A DNA stretch of 64,000 bases from an uncultured Pseudomonadota bacterium (GCA_903919315.1 CAIXHP010000020.1:55247-119246); one strand, 5' to 3'; shown: positions 10,956 through 22,093, counted from the first letter of the stretch. Translations and numbers: made by a program. The notes: generated from the letters alone by a model not told the origin.

Positions 10956-12986
10956 TTAAACCGAGCCGCGCGTGGTGTTCTGGATGCGGTCGATGAAGCT
11001 GTCGAGGCTAGAGCGCAGAACTTCCGATTGCTGAGTCAGTTCCTGTGTCGCCGTGTCCATGTTCTGCGCGGCCTGATTGGCATCGACGGCAACACCCTCC
11101 AACCTGCCCACGCCCTCAACCACGACGCGCGTGCTTTCCGAAGCCGTCTGAATGCTGCGGCTGATTTCGCCGGTCGCAGCGGATTGTTCTTCAATCGCCG
11201 CCGAAATGGCGGTGGAAATCTGCATGACTTCCTGAACCGTCTCGGCGATCTCGTTGATAGACCCCACCGCCTCGCGCGTCGCGCCCTGAATTTCGCCGAT
11301 CTGCGACGTGATGTCCTCGGTCGCCTTGGCGGTCTGGTTGGCAAGATTCTTGACCTCGCCCGCCACGACGGCAAAGCCCTTGCCCATTTCGCCCGCGCGT
11401 GCCGCCTCAATGGTGGCGTTCAGCGCCAACAAATTGGTCTGGGTCGCAATATTGTTGATCAGAGTCACGACATCGCCGATTTTCGTCGCGGTTTCCGACA
11501 AATGCGTGACCTGAGCCTTGGTATGTTCCGCCCGTTCAAACGCCTTGCGCGCGACGGAAGCCGCCGTGGAAACGTTGCCGGAAATCTCGCCGATCGAAGC
11601 GGTCAACTCGACCGCCGCCGAAGCGACCGTGCCGATGTTCGAAGCTGCGATCACCGACTGGTTGTTCACCGTCAACACCTGATCACCGGTCTGCTTGGCG
11701 CTGTCGACAACGGTCACGGTGGACTTCTTCAAGACTCCCGCCGCCGCCGTCAAACGACCGACGACAACGCCGACGGCCTGCTCCAACTCGCCCGACAGAG
11801 CCTTAAGCGTCTTCGCTTCATGCGCGCGCAACGTCGCCTGCTGCTGCATCGCCTGTTGCTCGGACTTCGCAATGGTCTTGGTGCGGAAACGATCCAAAGC
11901 ATGAGCGATCTGCGACATTTCGTCATGCCGATCCAGAAACGGAATTTCGACGTTGAGGCCGCCCTCAGCGATCTGATCAATGCCGTCAACCAGCTTGTGA
12001 ATCGCCAGCAACACCGTGCGGGCGAGATAGCGCGAGAACAGCCACGCCGCCAACACAACAAGGAAAGTGACACCGAGGCTAATGTTCAGCTTGTTGGAAA
12101 ACCCGGCAACCCGCACAGTCAAAAGATGATTCAGCGCGTCGCTGCCTGCAGCAAAAAGCTTCCCCGCCTTGTCATGCACCGTCGCATGAACGGATTCGAG
12201 TTCCTTCAGATCGGCCTTACCCGGCTCACCTTCCGAAAACTGAGCCCCCAGTTGATTGACGATCTTCACATACGCGTCCGCCGCTTCCACAAGCTCCGCA
12301 GTGGCCGGATCCAGCTTCGGCTTGAGCGTTCCATCGGGATTTCCGCCCTCGGCCGATTGCACATCGCCCGTCACGCCGCCATAGGCGGCGGCAAACTGCC
12401 CCGCATGGATCAAAAAGCTGGCCTTTTCTTGGGTCGTCAATTGCGATTTGTCATGATACGCGCGCACCATACGCACCAAGGTCGCCGCCTGATCGATGAA
12501 TTCCGGCAACTTCACCGTCAGAAGATCCTGCGTGTAATAGCTGTCCAGATCGGGATCAAGCGTCAGGTTGGATCCGTCCGCCACCTTGCCGACCGTCGTG
12601 CGTGCCAAGGCAATAGCGTCCACAAACGCTTCCTCCGTCCCACCCGAAGCCGGAAGCCCGTCATAGGCCTTTTGCAGCGCCGCCGAAGCTTCGCCGGACT
12701 TCATCGCGGCATCGTACTTCGCCTTGTCGTCCGCCAAATTCTTCGCGCCCTTGACCGCTTCCGGTGCCATCACATGCGACGGCGCGACCGAGCCGCTCAC
12801 CAACCCATGCAGCAACGACCAAGCCGATGATGTCAAATAACTGTTGCCGTCCATCTCCTGCGTCGCGAAATCAATGTCCTTGTTGCTTTGGGCGACCAAA
12901 AGCCAGCCCAACAGCACAATCGGCACCAGAAACAGCATCGACAGAATATCGAGCTTACGGGCAATCGAAAGGTCGCTGATACGCAT
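10956..12986 (-). CDS. Methyl-accepting chemotaxis protein
   Basis: [37 protein letters not shown]-like region; [53 protein letters not shown]. Confidence 0.93.
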   Translation of the reverse strand: MRISDLSIARKLDILSMLFLVPIVLLGWLLVAQSNKDIDFATQEMDGNSYLTSSAWSLLHGLVSGSVAPSHVMAPEAVKGAKNLADDKAKYDAAMKSGEASAALQKAYDGLPASGGTEEAFVDAIALARTTVGKVADGSNLTLDPDLDSYYTQDLLTVKLPEFIDQAATLVRMVRAYHDKSQLTTQEKASFLIHAGQFAAAYGGVTGDVQSAEGGNPDGTLKPKLDPATAELVEAADAYVKIVNQLGAQFSEGEPGKADLKELESVHATVHDKAGKLFAAGSDALNHLLTVRVAGFSNKLNISLGVTFLVVLAAWLFSRYLARTVLLAIHKLVDGIDQIAEGGLNVEIPFLDRHDEMSQIAHALDRFRTKTIAKSEQQAMQQQATLRAHEAKTLKALSGELEQAVGVVVGRLTAAAGVLKKSTVTVVDSAKQTGDQVLTVNNQSVIAASNIGTVASAAVELTASIGEISGNVSTAASVARKAFERAEHTKAQVTHLSETATKIGDVVTLINNIATQTNLLALNATIEAARAGEMGKGFAVVAGEVKNLANQTAKATEDITSQIGEIQGATREAVGSINEIAETVQEVMQISTAISAAIEEQSAATGEISRSIQTASESTRVVVEGVGRLEGVAVDANQAAQNMDTATQELTQQSEVLRSSLDSFIDRIQNTTRGSV

Positions 12987-13168
12987 ACTCACGGAAAATC
13001 CTATCCGCCCGCTATAGGGGCAAGTCCAATTCAGCCGATCTTCCCAGCCATGGGGAACACCTCGACACACACAGTACGCAGATATGCAACCATTTTGGTT
13101 AATTCAAAGTTAAGCCGCGACAACACCTGCCGCCGACGACACCGAAAAAAACATGCAAGAACAGCGAA

Positions 13169-14545
13169 CTAGTCGCCACGCAACGGCTCGGCATGCGCGA
13201 TGACCCGCCAGACATGGGGAAAAGATTGACGCAATTGGCGCTCCAACTCGTCCACCAAATTATGCACGGCGGCAACGGATTGATCCGCCGCAGCGCGGCA
13301 GTGAAAGATCACGATCAACCCCTCGGCGGTCTTGCGCGCCCGGATGTTGTGAAGTTCGCGCAGCGACTCGGTTGCCTTCACGAGTTGGGTTAACCGCACC
13401 GTGATCGTCTCCAATTCCGAGGCAGGTACATCGGCCCCCTCCGCTCCGGCGGATTGAAGTGGCTCGATGTGCGTTTCGACCTCGATGTCGCCGCCGAACT
13501 CGCTGCGAATATCGGCCTCCAGATGCGACGCAACATCATGCGCCTCGCGGATCGAGCGATGGCCGTCAATCTCAAGATCGAATCCGACCGACAACCGTCC
13601 CTGCAAACGATGCACCGTAATATGGTGAACCGCCGCGCCATGATTGGCGGCAATGATCATGACGCGCTGATGCACGGTCTCGCTGTCGAGCGCCAAGGGC
13701 TGCGTCGTGATCGTGACCTCGGCCTCCGGCATTTCGGCGCGGACAGCCTCCTCGACGGCGCGGCAAATGACGGCGACGCGCTCTTGCGACAAACTCCGCC
13801 CGACCGCGATTTCGGTATCGATGAAGAGAACACTGCCCGCAGGACGAACGCGCAACCGACTCACCCCCGCCACGCCATCCACCGCCCCGATCAACGCGGC
13901 CGCGCGTTCCGCAGCGCCATGGGGCGCGGCATCAACCAACGTGTCGATGGTGCGTTTTCCCAGCGACCACCCCGCATGGCAAACGAACAACGACACCCCA
14001 ATCGCGGCAATGGAGTCGGCCATAGGCCACCCCAGAGACACAAACCCCAACCCCACCAGCACCACCGTCGAGCTGAGAACATCCGAACTGAAATGCAGAG
14101 CATCCGCCTCCAGCGCCTGACTCCGCGTCTTCTTGGCAACGCGGTTCAGAATGCGGGCGCGCGAAATATCAATGGCGATGGACACAAGGATAACGCCAAT
14201 CGACCAGCCATTAACCTCCACCTCCGCCTGACCGGTCACGAGCCGATGAACGGCCTCGTACACAATCCAGATACTGGTCACGAACAGCAGCCCCGTTTCC
14301 GCCAGCGCCGAAACGCTCTCGATCTTTCCGTGGCCATAGGGATGCCGGTCGTCGGCGGGTTTGTCGCTGACGCGCACCGCCATAAAGGTCAGAACCGTCG
14401 CGCCGAAATCCAGCAAGCTGTGCAAACCTTCGGAAATCAGCCCAAGGCTTCCCGTGGCAAAGCCGACCGCGAATTTACCCACGGTCATCAAAGCGCTCGC
14501 GAACATCGAACTCAGCGCCACAGCCTGCTTTTCGTTGACAGCCAT
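13169..14545 (-). CDS. Cation diffusion facilitator family transporter
   Basis: MAVNEKQAVALSSMFASALMTVGKFAVGFATGSLGLISEGLHSLLDFGATVLTFMAVRVSDKPADDRHPYGHGKIES. Confidence 0.9.
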   Translation of the reverse strand: MAVNEKQAVALSSMFASALMTVGKFAVGFATGSLGLISEGLHSLLDFGATVLTFMAVRVSDKPADDRHPYGHGKIESVSALAETGLLFVTSIWIVYEAVHRLVTGQAEVEVNGWSIGVILVSIAIDISRARILNRVAKKTRSQALEADALHFSSDVLSSTVVLVGLGFVSLGWPMADSIAAIGVSLFVCHAGWSLGKRTIDTLVDAAPHGAAERAAALIGAVDGVAGVSRLRVRPAGSVLFIDTEIAVGRSLSQERVAVICRAVEEAVRAEMPEAEVTITTQPLALDSETVHQRVMIIAANHGAAVHHITVHRLQGRLSVGFDLEIDGHRSIREAHDVASHLEADIRSEFGGDIEVETHIEPLQSAGAEGADVPASELETITVRLTQLVKATESLRELHNIRARKTAEGLIVIFHCRAAADQSVAAVHNLVDELERQLRQSFPHVWRVIAHAEPLRGD

Positions 14546-14716
14546 TCTCTTCCTCCACGAATCCGGCCCAACACGCCGTGCGCGCCCGTGATACACCAGC
14601 GGCGGCGGAAGAACAACATGATGGGGCCGCAAATTGGTATGGAACGTGCGACCCGTTTCGCGTAGTCTCCGCCATCACCTTACACCGCGTTTCGATTTTT
14701 TAGGGAGACACAGCCC

Positions 14717-15487
14717 ATGTCCAAATGGTTTTCGCTCAAATGGCATTTGACGTTCCGCGTTATTCCCTTCGTCGTCCTCATCGTCCTCCTAAAGGCCGTG
14801 GCGCGTTACTATGATCTCGAAGTCCTGTCGCTCAGCCCCCTCGTCGGCGCGGTCGTTTCAGCCAACATCTTCCTCGTCGGCTTCCTGATCTCCGCCGTCC
14901 TCGGCGACTATAAAGAGAGCGAACGGCTCCCCGGCGAACTGGCCTGCAGCCTGCAAGTCCTGCTCGACGAAAGCGCCATCGTCCGCATGAACACCGAAAG
15001 CCCCGTGGCGACAAGCCTGACCCAGCACGTCGGCACGATCGTCAGTTCGATTCTGAATTGGTTCCACAAGGAGGAACGCACGGAAGACCTCCTCGACAAA
15101 GTCACAGCCCTCAACACCCATTTTCTGGCGTTCGAACCGCTGACCCAAGCCAACTTCATCGTGCGCATGAAGCAGGAGCAAAACAACCTCCGCCGCATGA
15201 TTACCCGCATCCACGGAGTCCGCGAAACGCAGTTCAATCCGGCGGGCTACGCCATCGCCGAAATCATCTCGGTAGCCCTCTGCGGCGGGCTGATCTTCAC
15301 AAAGCTGTCCACGGTGTTCGAAAGCGTCTTCTTCGTAGGCTTCGTGTCCTTCGTCATGATCTACATGGTCTTCCTGATCAAGAACCTCGACAACCCGTTC
15401 AGCCATTTCGAAGACAAAATCGTGATCGAAAACGTCTCGCTCAAGCCGCTCCACGATCTGCAGCGCCGGTTGAGCCGTTTGGGCTGA
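14717..15487 (+). CDS. Bestrophin/DUF4239-like integral membrane protein
   Basis: Four predicted hydrophobic segments (two N-terminal, two C-terminal) around a cytoplasmic domain; only weak family resemblance. Confidence 0.5.
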   Translation: MSKWFSLKWHLTFRVIPFVVLIVLLKAVARYYDLEVLSLSPLVGAVVSANIFLVGFLISAVLGDYKESERLPGELACSLQVLLDESAIVRMNTESPVATSLTQHVGTIVSSILNWFHKEERTEDLLDKVTALNTHFLAFEPLTQANFIVRMKQEQNNLRRMITRIHGVRETQFNPAGYAIAEIISVALCGGLIFTKLSTVFESVFFVGFVSFVMIYMVFLIKNLDNPFSHFEDKIVIENVSLKPLHDLQRRLSRLG

Positions 15488-15491
15488 TCCG

Positions 15492-16226
15492 TTACGGCGG
15501 AGCAGCCCCGCCGATGGACGACGGACACTGCAAGCGCTCGTTCCGCCCCGTCGTGGCATAAAGCGTCATCTGTCCGCCCGGCGTATAGGCGGCATGGTCG
15601 GCAGCGGGATCGGTGAAGTTTTCGCCGTACAAAAACAGCCCGCCGGAAAATCCGGCATAGGTCAGCCTAACCCCCGACGGCCCGCACCGAATCGCCACGG
15701 GCGGATCGGCAATGGCGGGCGCGATGGACAGAGTTGCAGGACACCGCAACCGCGCATTGCGCCCCGCCGTCGCCGCACGCGCCATCGTGCCACTCGAAGT
15801 ATATGCTGCATGATCGGTCTGCCGTTCCGCGCTGCGATAGAGGAACAGGCCGTCGCGGATCCCGGCATAATCGAGCGCAACGTCCTTAGCCCCGCATCGC
15901 ACCGATGCCGGAGAACTGATGCCAAAGCCCGCATTCCCCGCCAAAGACACCGCCGCGCAAACAGGAACAGACCCCGCCATACCGGAAAGATACTGGCCAC
16001 GAGGACAAGCGACCGGTTTCGCTCCCTCGCCGATTGTGCCCGACACGCACAAGGGATGCCCCGCTGCAACCCCCACCATCACCGTACCATCAGGGCAATC
16101 GGGAACGCAGCCCTGAGCCGCGCAAACGCCCGCCGCATCGTCGCCGACCGTCGACCAAGCCTCCGCCGCCGCAGGAAAGACCGCCAGCGCACACAGCGCG
16201 GCGAAACACAGTGTTTTCGAAATCAT
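15492..16226 (-). CDS. Exported hypothetical protein with an internal tandem domain duplication
   Basis: Signal peptide MISKTLCFAALCALAVFPAAAEA; two similar ~60-aa segments, each RCG...L.YAG..GLFLY......DHAAYT..G.M...AT.GRN.RL.CP. Confidence 0.7.
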   Translation of the reverse strand: MISKTLCFAALCALAVFPAAAEAWSTVGDDAAGVCAAQGCVPDCPDGTVMVGVAAGHPLCVSGTIGEGAKPVACPRGQYLSGMAGSVPVCAAVSLAGNAGFGISSPASVRCGAKDVALDYAGIRDGLFLYRSAERQTDHAAYTSSGTMARAATAGRNARLRCPATLSIAPAIADPPVAIRCGPSGVRLTYAGFSGGLFLYGENFTDPAADHAAYTPGGQMTLYATTGRNERLQCPSSIGGAAPP

Positions 16227-16420
16227 GCGTACCACGAAAGCCCCCCGCGACATCCGTCCCACCCTATCAGAAAAACACGCCACTGCCCGGCAATCCTTTC
16301 CCGGCATTTTTTGCCTGAGGATAACTAACTGTGGGTATCTTTAATCTTTTGTACACTAAATCTTGCGCAACGGATGATTCGGTGCCAATGCTTAGACCTT
16401 AGGTTCATGAGGGTAAAAAC

Positions 16421-17368
16421 ATGCGCGCTGTGAACGAGAAATTTGTCGATATGGGTGTGCCCCGCCGCGTGTGGGCCATCGCCGCCATCCACGGCGAAAA
16501 GGAGCGGCTGATCGCCCTGCACGACCATCTGGCGACGCGCTTTGCGGCGCGCGACCGGCTCGTCTATCTCGGCAATTACATCGGCACCGGCTCGCGCGAC
16601 AACGCCGCTGTTTTTGATGAGCTGCTGTCCTTCCGCGCGGCTTTGCTAGCCAAGCCGGGGATGGAGCCCTGCGACATCGTCCACCTGCGCGGCCCGGCCG
16701 AAGAAGCTTGGCAACGCCTGCTCCGGCTGCAATTCGCCCCCGTCCCCTCGCAAGCCTTAGAAAAGCTCTTGGCTGCAGGTGTGGAAGCCTACCTGCGCCT
16801 CTACGGCATCAGCCTAAACGATACGCGGGCCATCGCCCGCGCGGGCAGCGTCGCCATCACGCGCTGGACGAACCAGCTGCGCGCCGCGCAGCGCGAAGTC
16901 CCCGGCCACGAAGCCATGATGTGCGCCACACGCCGCGCCGCCGTCACGCAACCGACCGAAAAAGGCGGACAACGGCTGTTGTTCGTCCCGGCCGGATTCG
17001 ACGCGACCCGTTCGCTGGAAGATCAGGGCGAGCATTTGTGGTACAGCACGGCCTCCTTCCCCGTCGCAGGACGCGGCGCAGCGGCCTACGCCCGGGTCGT
17101 GCGCGGTTTTGATGTCGCGCGCGGCGGGATCGACACCGAAGGCCCCGCCGTCACGCTCGACGGCGGTTGCGGACGCGGCGGCCCGCTGGTGTGCGGCTGC
17201 TTCAACACATCCGGAAAACTCATGGAAATCATAGCGGTAGGCGGCCACGGAGCCATCGAAAACCTGCCCCTCGAAAGCCGCAAACCCCTCCTGCCCAACG
17301 TCGAACCGCGCCTTGTCCCGGCCGCCGCCACGCCGCGCTGGACGGGTCAATTCGCCGCCTCGGCCTGA
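16421..17368 (+). CDS. PPP-type metallophosphoesterase homologue with degenerate catalytic motifs
   Basis: Positional equivalents of the PPP motifs read AAIHG, GNYIGTG, RGPAEE and FVPAG. Confidence 0.65.
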   Translation: MRAVNEKFVDMGVPRRVWAIAAIHGEKERLIALHDHLATRFAARDRLVYLGNYIGTGSRDNAAVFDELLSFRAALLAKPGMEPCDIVHLRGPAEEAWQRLLRLQFAPVPSQALEKLLAAGVEAYLRLYGISLNDTRAIARAGSVAITRWTNQLRAAQREVPGHEAMMCATRRAAVTQPTEKGGQRLLFVPAGFDATRSLEDQGEHLWYSTASFPVAGRGAAAYARVVRGFDVARGGIDTEGPAVTLDGGCGRGGPLVCGCFNTSGKLMEIIAVGGHGAIENLPLESRKPLLPNVEPRLVPAAATPRWTGQFAASA

Positions 17369-17446
17369 ATCCCTTTATTCTCTGCTAAGCTTTTGATTGT
17401 ATGATGCCGCCGGGTGCGGCCTTGATTCGTTGCGCCAAGCCATTCA

Positions 17447-19864
17447 TTGAACCGACTGACACACGTTATGCCGCCACGTCCTCTTATCCGCTCGTCACGC
17501 GTCCGCCCCCCCTCTTCGCGGTGGGTGCCGGAGGCTGTGCGCGCCTCGCTGCTTCACTTGGTGACCCTGCTGCGCGGCGGGCTGGTGATGGCCTGCGCCC
17601 TCGTCTTGACCTTCGTCCTGTTAAGCTACAACCCAAACGACCCCTCGTGGAACACGGCCACCGCGACCGGAGCCGTCATACACAACTGGTTCGGCGTCAC
17701 GGGCAGCCACACCGCCGACGTGATCTGGCAGTTTTTCGGCGGTGCCGGATTCCTCCTCCCCCTCGTACTGACCGCATGGGGCTGGCGGATCGCGACAGGC
17801 GGCAGGCTTGAGTTCTTGCCATGGCGGCTTCTGGCCGGATTTCTCGCCGTCCTCAGCTTTGGCATCGGCCTGTCGGTCATGCATCCCGCCGGAGCCTGGG
17901 GCGGAGCGCTCGGTAAAATATCCGGCGACTGGCTGATCCACTGGATTCCGTGGGGACGTTACGTCATCGCCGCCGTGACGCTTCTGGTCACGCTAAGCGC
18001 CATCTACATGGCCTGCGCCTTGTCCCTTTTCGAATGGCACGCGCTCCTGCGGACTGTGCGAGCGGCGCTGCGCCTGATTGTCGAACACGCGTTGGCGGCC
18101 GTCGGCAAACTCTGGCACCGCCTCCGCCGCGACCGAACAGACGACGACCTCCCCCTCGACGAGGCGGAGCCGGAAGCGAACGCCGTCGTTGTGCAACGAA
18201 CGCTGGACGACGACGCACAGGAAACCGCCCCGGCCAAGATCGCGCCGGAAAAAACGTCCGCCAAAAAGGCCAAGGGCCAGTTGGTGCAGCGCCCCGCCGC
18301 CACCGCGCGTCAACCCCGCCTGCCCCTGCAGTTGGAAGGAGCGCACATGACTCCGCCGTTGGAGTTGCTGCAATGGCCGGACACGGCACGTCAAACCCCG
18401 GCAGACATCTCCGAAGATGCCCTGCTAAAGAACGCCAAGCTTCTGGAATCCGTGCTGGGAGACTTTGGCGTGCGCGGCACGATCACAAGAGTCAGCCCCG
18501 GCCCCGTCGTCACGCTTTATGAACTGGAACCCGCCGCAGGGGTCCGCTCTTCGCGTGTCATATCGCTCGCCGACGACATCGCCCGCAACATGAGCGCGGC
18601 GTCAGTGCGCGTCGCCGTCGTGCCGGGCCGCACCGTCATCGGCATCGAAATGCCGAACAAGCGCCGCGAAACCGTCTATCTGCGCGAATTGCTCAGCAGC
18701 GATGCCTACACCGACCACGCCGGATCCTTGCCGCTGGTGCTGGGCAAAGACATTTCCGGAACGCCGGTCATCGCCGACCTCGCCCGCATGCCGCACTTGC
18801 TGGTTGCGGGCACGACCGGCTCCGGCAAATCGGTGGCAATCAACACCATGATCCTGTCGCTGCTCTATCGCCTGCCGCCGCAAAAGTGCCGCTTCATCAT
18901 GATCGACCCCAAGATGCTGGAGTTGTCGGTCTATGAAGGCATCCCGCATCTGCTGGCCCCCGTGGTCACCGAGCCGAAAAAGGCGATCATGGCCCTCAAA
19001 TGGACCGTGCGCGAGATGGAGGAACGTTACCGCGCCATGTCAAAGCTCGGCGTGCGCAACATCGAAGGCTACAACATCCGCCTGCGCGAAGCCGCCAAGA
19101 ACGGCGAGAATCTGATGCGCACGGTGCAAACCGGCTTTGACCGCGACACCGGCAAGCCGATCTACGAAGAACAACCGCTCGACCTCACGCCCCTGCCCTT
19201 CATCGTCGTGATCGTGGACGAGATGGCCGACCTGATGATCGTCGCGGGCAAGGACATCGAAGGCGCGATGCAACGTCTGGCGCAGATGGCGCGCGCGGCA
19301 GGCATCCATATCATCATGGCGACGCAGCGTCCCTCGGTCGATGTCATCACCGGCACGATCAAAGCCAACTTCCCCACCCGCATCAGCTTTCAAGTCACGT
19401 CCAAAATCGACAGCCGCACCATTCTCAACGAACAGGGCGCGGAACAACTGCTGGGCCAAGGCGACATGCTCTACACAGCGGGCGGAAGCCGCGTCACGCG
19501 CGTCCACGGCCCCTTTGTGCGCGACGACGAAGTCGAACACATCGTCAAATTCCTCAAAAAGCAAGGCGCGCCCGAATACCTAAGCGAAGTGACCGAGGAA
19601 ACCGAGAACGGCGACTCCGGCGGCGACGGCGGCGGAAGCTTTTTTGGCGGTGGAGGCGGCGAAAGCAACGACCTTTACGACAAAGCCGTGGACGTCGTCT
19701 TGCGCGAGCGCAAAGCCTCCATCAGTTTTGTCCAACGCCACCTGTCCATCGGCTACAACCGCGCCGCCACGCTGATCGAACGCATGGAACGCGAAGGAAT
19801 CATCAGCTCCGCCAACCACGTCGGCAAACGCGACGTCCTAGGCCGCCGCCCGGATGAAGATTGA
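17447..19864 (+). CDS. ftsK: DNA translocase FtsK
   Basis: N-terminal TM region, PHLLVAGTTGSGKSVAINTMI Walker A, gamma domain DLYDKAVDVVLRERKASISFVQRHLSIGYNRAATLIERMEREG. Confidence 0.96.
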   Translation: MNRLTHVMPPRPLIRSSRVRPPSSRWVPEAVRASLLHLVTLLRGGLVMACALVLTFVLLSYNPNDPSWNTATATGAVIHNWFGVTGSHTADVIWQFFGGAGFLLPLVLTAWGWRIATGGRLEFLPWRLLAGFLAVLSFGIGLSVMHPAGAWGGALGKISGDWLIHWIPWGRYVIAAVTLLVTLSAIYMACALSLFEWHALLRTVRAALRLIVEHALAAVGKLWHRLRRDRTDDDLPLDEAEPEANAVVVQRTLDDDAQETAPAKIAPEKTSAKKAKGQLVQRPAATARQPRLPLQLEGAHMTPPLELLQWPDTARQTPADISEDALLKNAKLLESVLGDFGVRGTITRVSPGPVVTLYELEPAAGVRSSRVISLADDIARNMSAASVRVAVVPGRTVIGIEMPNKRRETVYLRELLSSDAYTDHAGSLPLVLGKDISGTPVIADLARMPHLLVAGTTGSGKSVAINTMILSLLYRLPPQKCRFIMIDPKMLELSVYEGIPHLLAPVVTEPKKAIMALKWTVREMEERYRAMSKLGVRNIEGYNIRLREAAKNGENLMRTVQTGFDRDTGKPIYEEQPLDLTPLPFIVVIVDEMADLMIVAGKDIEGAMQRLAQMARAAGIHIIMATQRPSVDVITGTIKANFPTRISFQVTSKIDSRTILNEQGAEQLLGQGDMLYTAGGSRVTRVHGPFVRDDEVEHIVKFLKKQGAPEYLSEVTEETENGDSGGDGGGSFFGGGGGESNDLYDKAVDVVLRERKASISFVQRHLSIGYNRAATLIERMEREGIISSANHVGKRDVLGRRPDED

Positions 19865-19882
19865 TACGAGGTTATAGCCGCA

Positions 19883-21037
19883 CTAGCTTTTCGTCGGCAA
19901 CAACGCGACCTTCCGCCCTCTGATGGCCAGCGCCAATTCGCCATTTTTCAACGCGAGCGCCGCGTTGCCGAACAGCTCGCGACGCCAGCCGCGCACGGCG
20001 GGAACGTCGGGCTTGTCTTCGGCGGCGAGGGTTTCAAGATCGTCGGTGGTGGCGATCAGCTTGGCCGCCACGCCATGTTCGTCGCTGACCTGCCGCAACA
20101 ACACCTTGAGCAAGTCAAAGATCGCGCCCGCCCCGTTCGGCAAGGAGCGGCGCGGTTCGCCCTGCGGATAAGCGCTCGCGGGCATCTTTGTGACGCGCGC
20201 CACGGCGGCGAGAATTTCCGTACCCTGACGGCTTTCCGCAAAGCCCGCATGCAGCCCGCGCGTCCGCGCTAGCTCCAACGCTGATGACGGCGCATGATTT
20301 GCGATTTCCAGCAGAGCTTCGTCCTTCAAAACCCGTCCGCGCGGCACATTCAGCCGTTGCGCTTCCAATTCCCGCCACGCCGCCAATTCGCGTAACACCG
20401 CGCGAAGGCGCGGTTTGTCCGAGCGCAGCTTGAGGCGCTTCCACACGTCATACGGCTCGACCTGATAGGTGGAAAGGCTGGTCAACACCGCCGTTTCCTC
20501 CTGCACCCACTCGCTGCGCCCCGACTTCGCCAGCTTGGCGCAGAGCGATTCATAAACCACGCGCAAATGCGTGACATCGGCCAGAGCGTATTCGATCTGG
20601 CGCTCCGTCAAAGGCCGCGCCGACCAGTCGGTAAAGCGGCTGGACTTGTCGATCTTGGCTCCGGCCAACTGTCCCGCCAGCGTCTCATAGCTCGCCGACT
20701 CGCCGAAACCGCACACCATCGCCGCCACCTGCGTGTCGAACATCGGCGTAGGCACTTGCCCCGTGGCGTTGACGAAAATCTCGACATCCTGCCGCGCGGC
20801 ATGAAAAACCTTCATGATGCTGGTGTCGGCCATCAGTGCGTACAGGGGCGCAAGATCAATGCCCTCCGCCAGAGGATCGACCGCCACGGCATCGGTCGGC
20901 CCGCCCAACTGGACAAGGCAGAGCTTCGACCAATAGGTGCGCTCGCGCATGAACTCGGTATCAACGGTGACATAGGCCGCGCCGCGCAACGAGGCGCAAA
21001 AACGGGCAAGCTCTTCGGTGGTTGTGATCAACATCAT
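19883..21037 (-). CDS. rnd: Ribonuclease D
   Basis: MMLITTTEELARFCASLRGAAYVTVDTEFMRERTYWSKLCLVQLGG... DEDD motifs plus HRDC region. Confidence 0.93.
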   Translation of the reverse strand: MMLITTTEELARFCASLRGAAYVTVDTEFMRERTYWSKLCLVQLGGPTDAVAVDPLAEGIDLAPLYALMADTSIMKVFHAARQDVEIFVNATGQVPTPMFDTQVAAMVCGFGESASYETLAGQLAGAKIDKSSRFTDWSARPLTERQIEYALADVTHLRVVYESLCAKLAKSGRSEWVQEETAVLTSLSTYQVEPYDVWKRLKLRSDKPRLRAVLRELAAWRELEAQRLNVPRGRVLKDEALLEIANHAPSSALELARTRGLHAGFAESRQGTEILAAVARVTKMPASAYPQGEPRRSLPNGAGAIFDLLKVLLRQVSDEHGVAAKLIATTDDLETLAAEDKPDVPAVRGWRRELFGNAALALKNGELALAIRGRKVALLPTKS

Positions 21038-21224
21038 GGCTCGGTGATAGGGTATTTCGCCCGCGCCGACAACCAAGGAAACGCGCCCGGCCAGTTCAAC
21101 ACCGCAAAATTGATCACAGAAAGAAGAAACCAAACGGAATCCACAGTTCGTAGTCTGAATGATCGGGGGCAGTTCATGGCGCGACAATCCCGATCTCGCT
21201 TTGACCTTGATTTATAAGGCATTT

Positions 21225-21983
21225 TTAGTTTCTCACCAAAGCAATACCTGCAGTTATAAACACGCTTATCAGAAAAAGCGTTTTCAGAAGTTTTTCCGGC
21301 AGATGCAATATGATATGTGCCTTCAAATAACCCGCCAATAAACAACCAACGAACATCGGCAGAAATAATTGCCATACGAGCCATCCCTTAAGCAAAAAAA
21401 CAATAGCTGTAATCGACTCAGTGATTAGATGTATCAAAGTTTTGGTGGCGATAGCTTCTTTGATAGTTTGTCCAAATAGGAAAACCAAAATCATCAGACT
21501 GATCGTTCCAGCCCCCATTCCAGAAAATCCAGCCCAAAAACCAAAAGCAAGACCACTTACCAATGACAACAATTTCCATTGGCGCGGCATTGCAGACTGT
21601 GTCCCCCCCCAATCTTTCTTATTGAACAAAATTAAAACGGCCCCCATCAAGGAAACTATGATGATTATCTTTTCAAGAATTGCGGGCGACAAAACAGATA
21701 ACAACGCGATACCCAAGAACGGGCCAATGATGACTCCCGGGAGCCACCAAATCAGAAGCCCATTTTTAACTTTCTTATGTTTGTTAAAAACGTAATAACT
21801 TGTCGCTGATGCTCCAGCCGTCGAAGAAGCATCATGCGAGACAACCAAGTGCGGGGGAACGCCAATAGCAAGTAGGGCGGGTTGAATCAAAAATCCGCCG
21901 CCGCCAAAAACGCCCAAAGTTTCTCCGAACAGAGCGGCAAGAAATGCCAAAAATGCCTGTGTGATTGTTATTTCTGGCATCAT
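21225..21983 (-). CDS. Sulfite exporter TauE/SafE family permease
   Basis: MMPEITITQAFLAFLAALFGETLGVFGGGGFLIQPALLAIGVPPHLVVSHDASSTAGASATSYY; multi-TM. Confidence 0.88.
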   Translation of the reverse strand: MMPEITITQAFLAFLAALFGETLGVFGGGGFLIQPALLAIGVPPHLVVSHDASSTAGASATSYYVFNKHKKVKNGLLIWWLPGVIIGPFLGIALLSVLSPAILEKIIIIVSLMGAVLILFNKKDWGGTQSAMPRQWKLLSLVSGLAFGFWAGFSGMGAGTISLMILVFLFGQTIKEAIATKTLIHLITESITAIVFLLKGWLVWQLFLPMFVGCLLAGYLKAHIILHLPEKLLKTLFLISVFITAGIALVRN

Positions 21984-22093
21984 TTTTACTCTGGAGTTAC
22001 AACCAAATCTGGATAAGGTGTGAAATTATAGACACCTTGTTACCGAATCTTTTCTGGAAAATCCGAGCCATGTCTTCGCAGAAGGAAGCAAGC

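Noticed and set aside
10881-12830. 649-codon plus-strand ORF antisense to the methyl-accepting chemotaxis protein
   Set aside because: Shadow ORF with R/L/H-rich translation; the opposite strand is an unambiguous MCP.
21034-21384. Minus-strand ORF overlapping the rnd start and TauE end
   Set aside because: Overlaps two supported genes out of frame and shows no recognisable domain.
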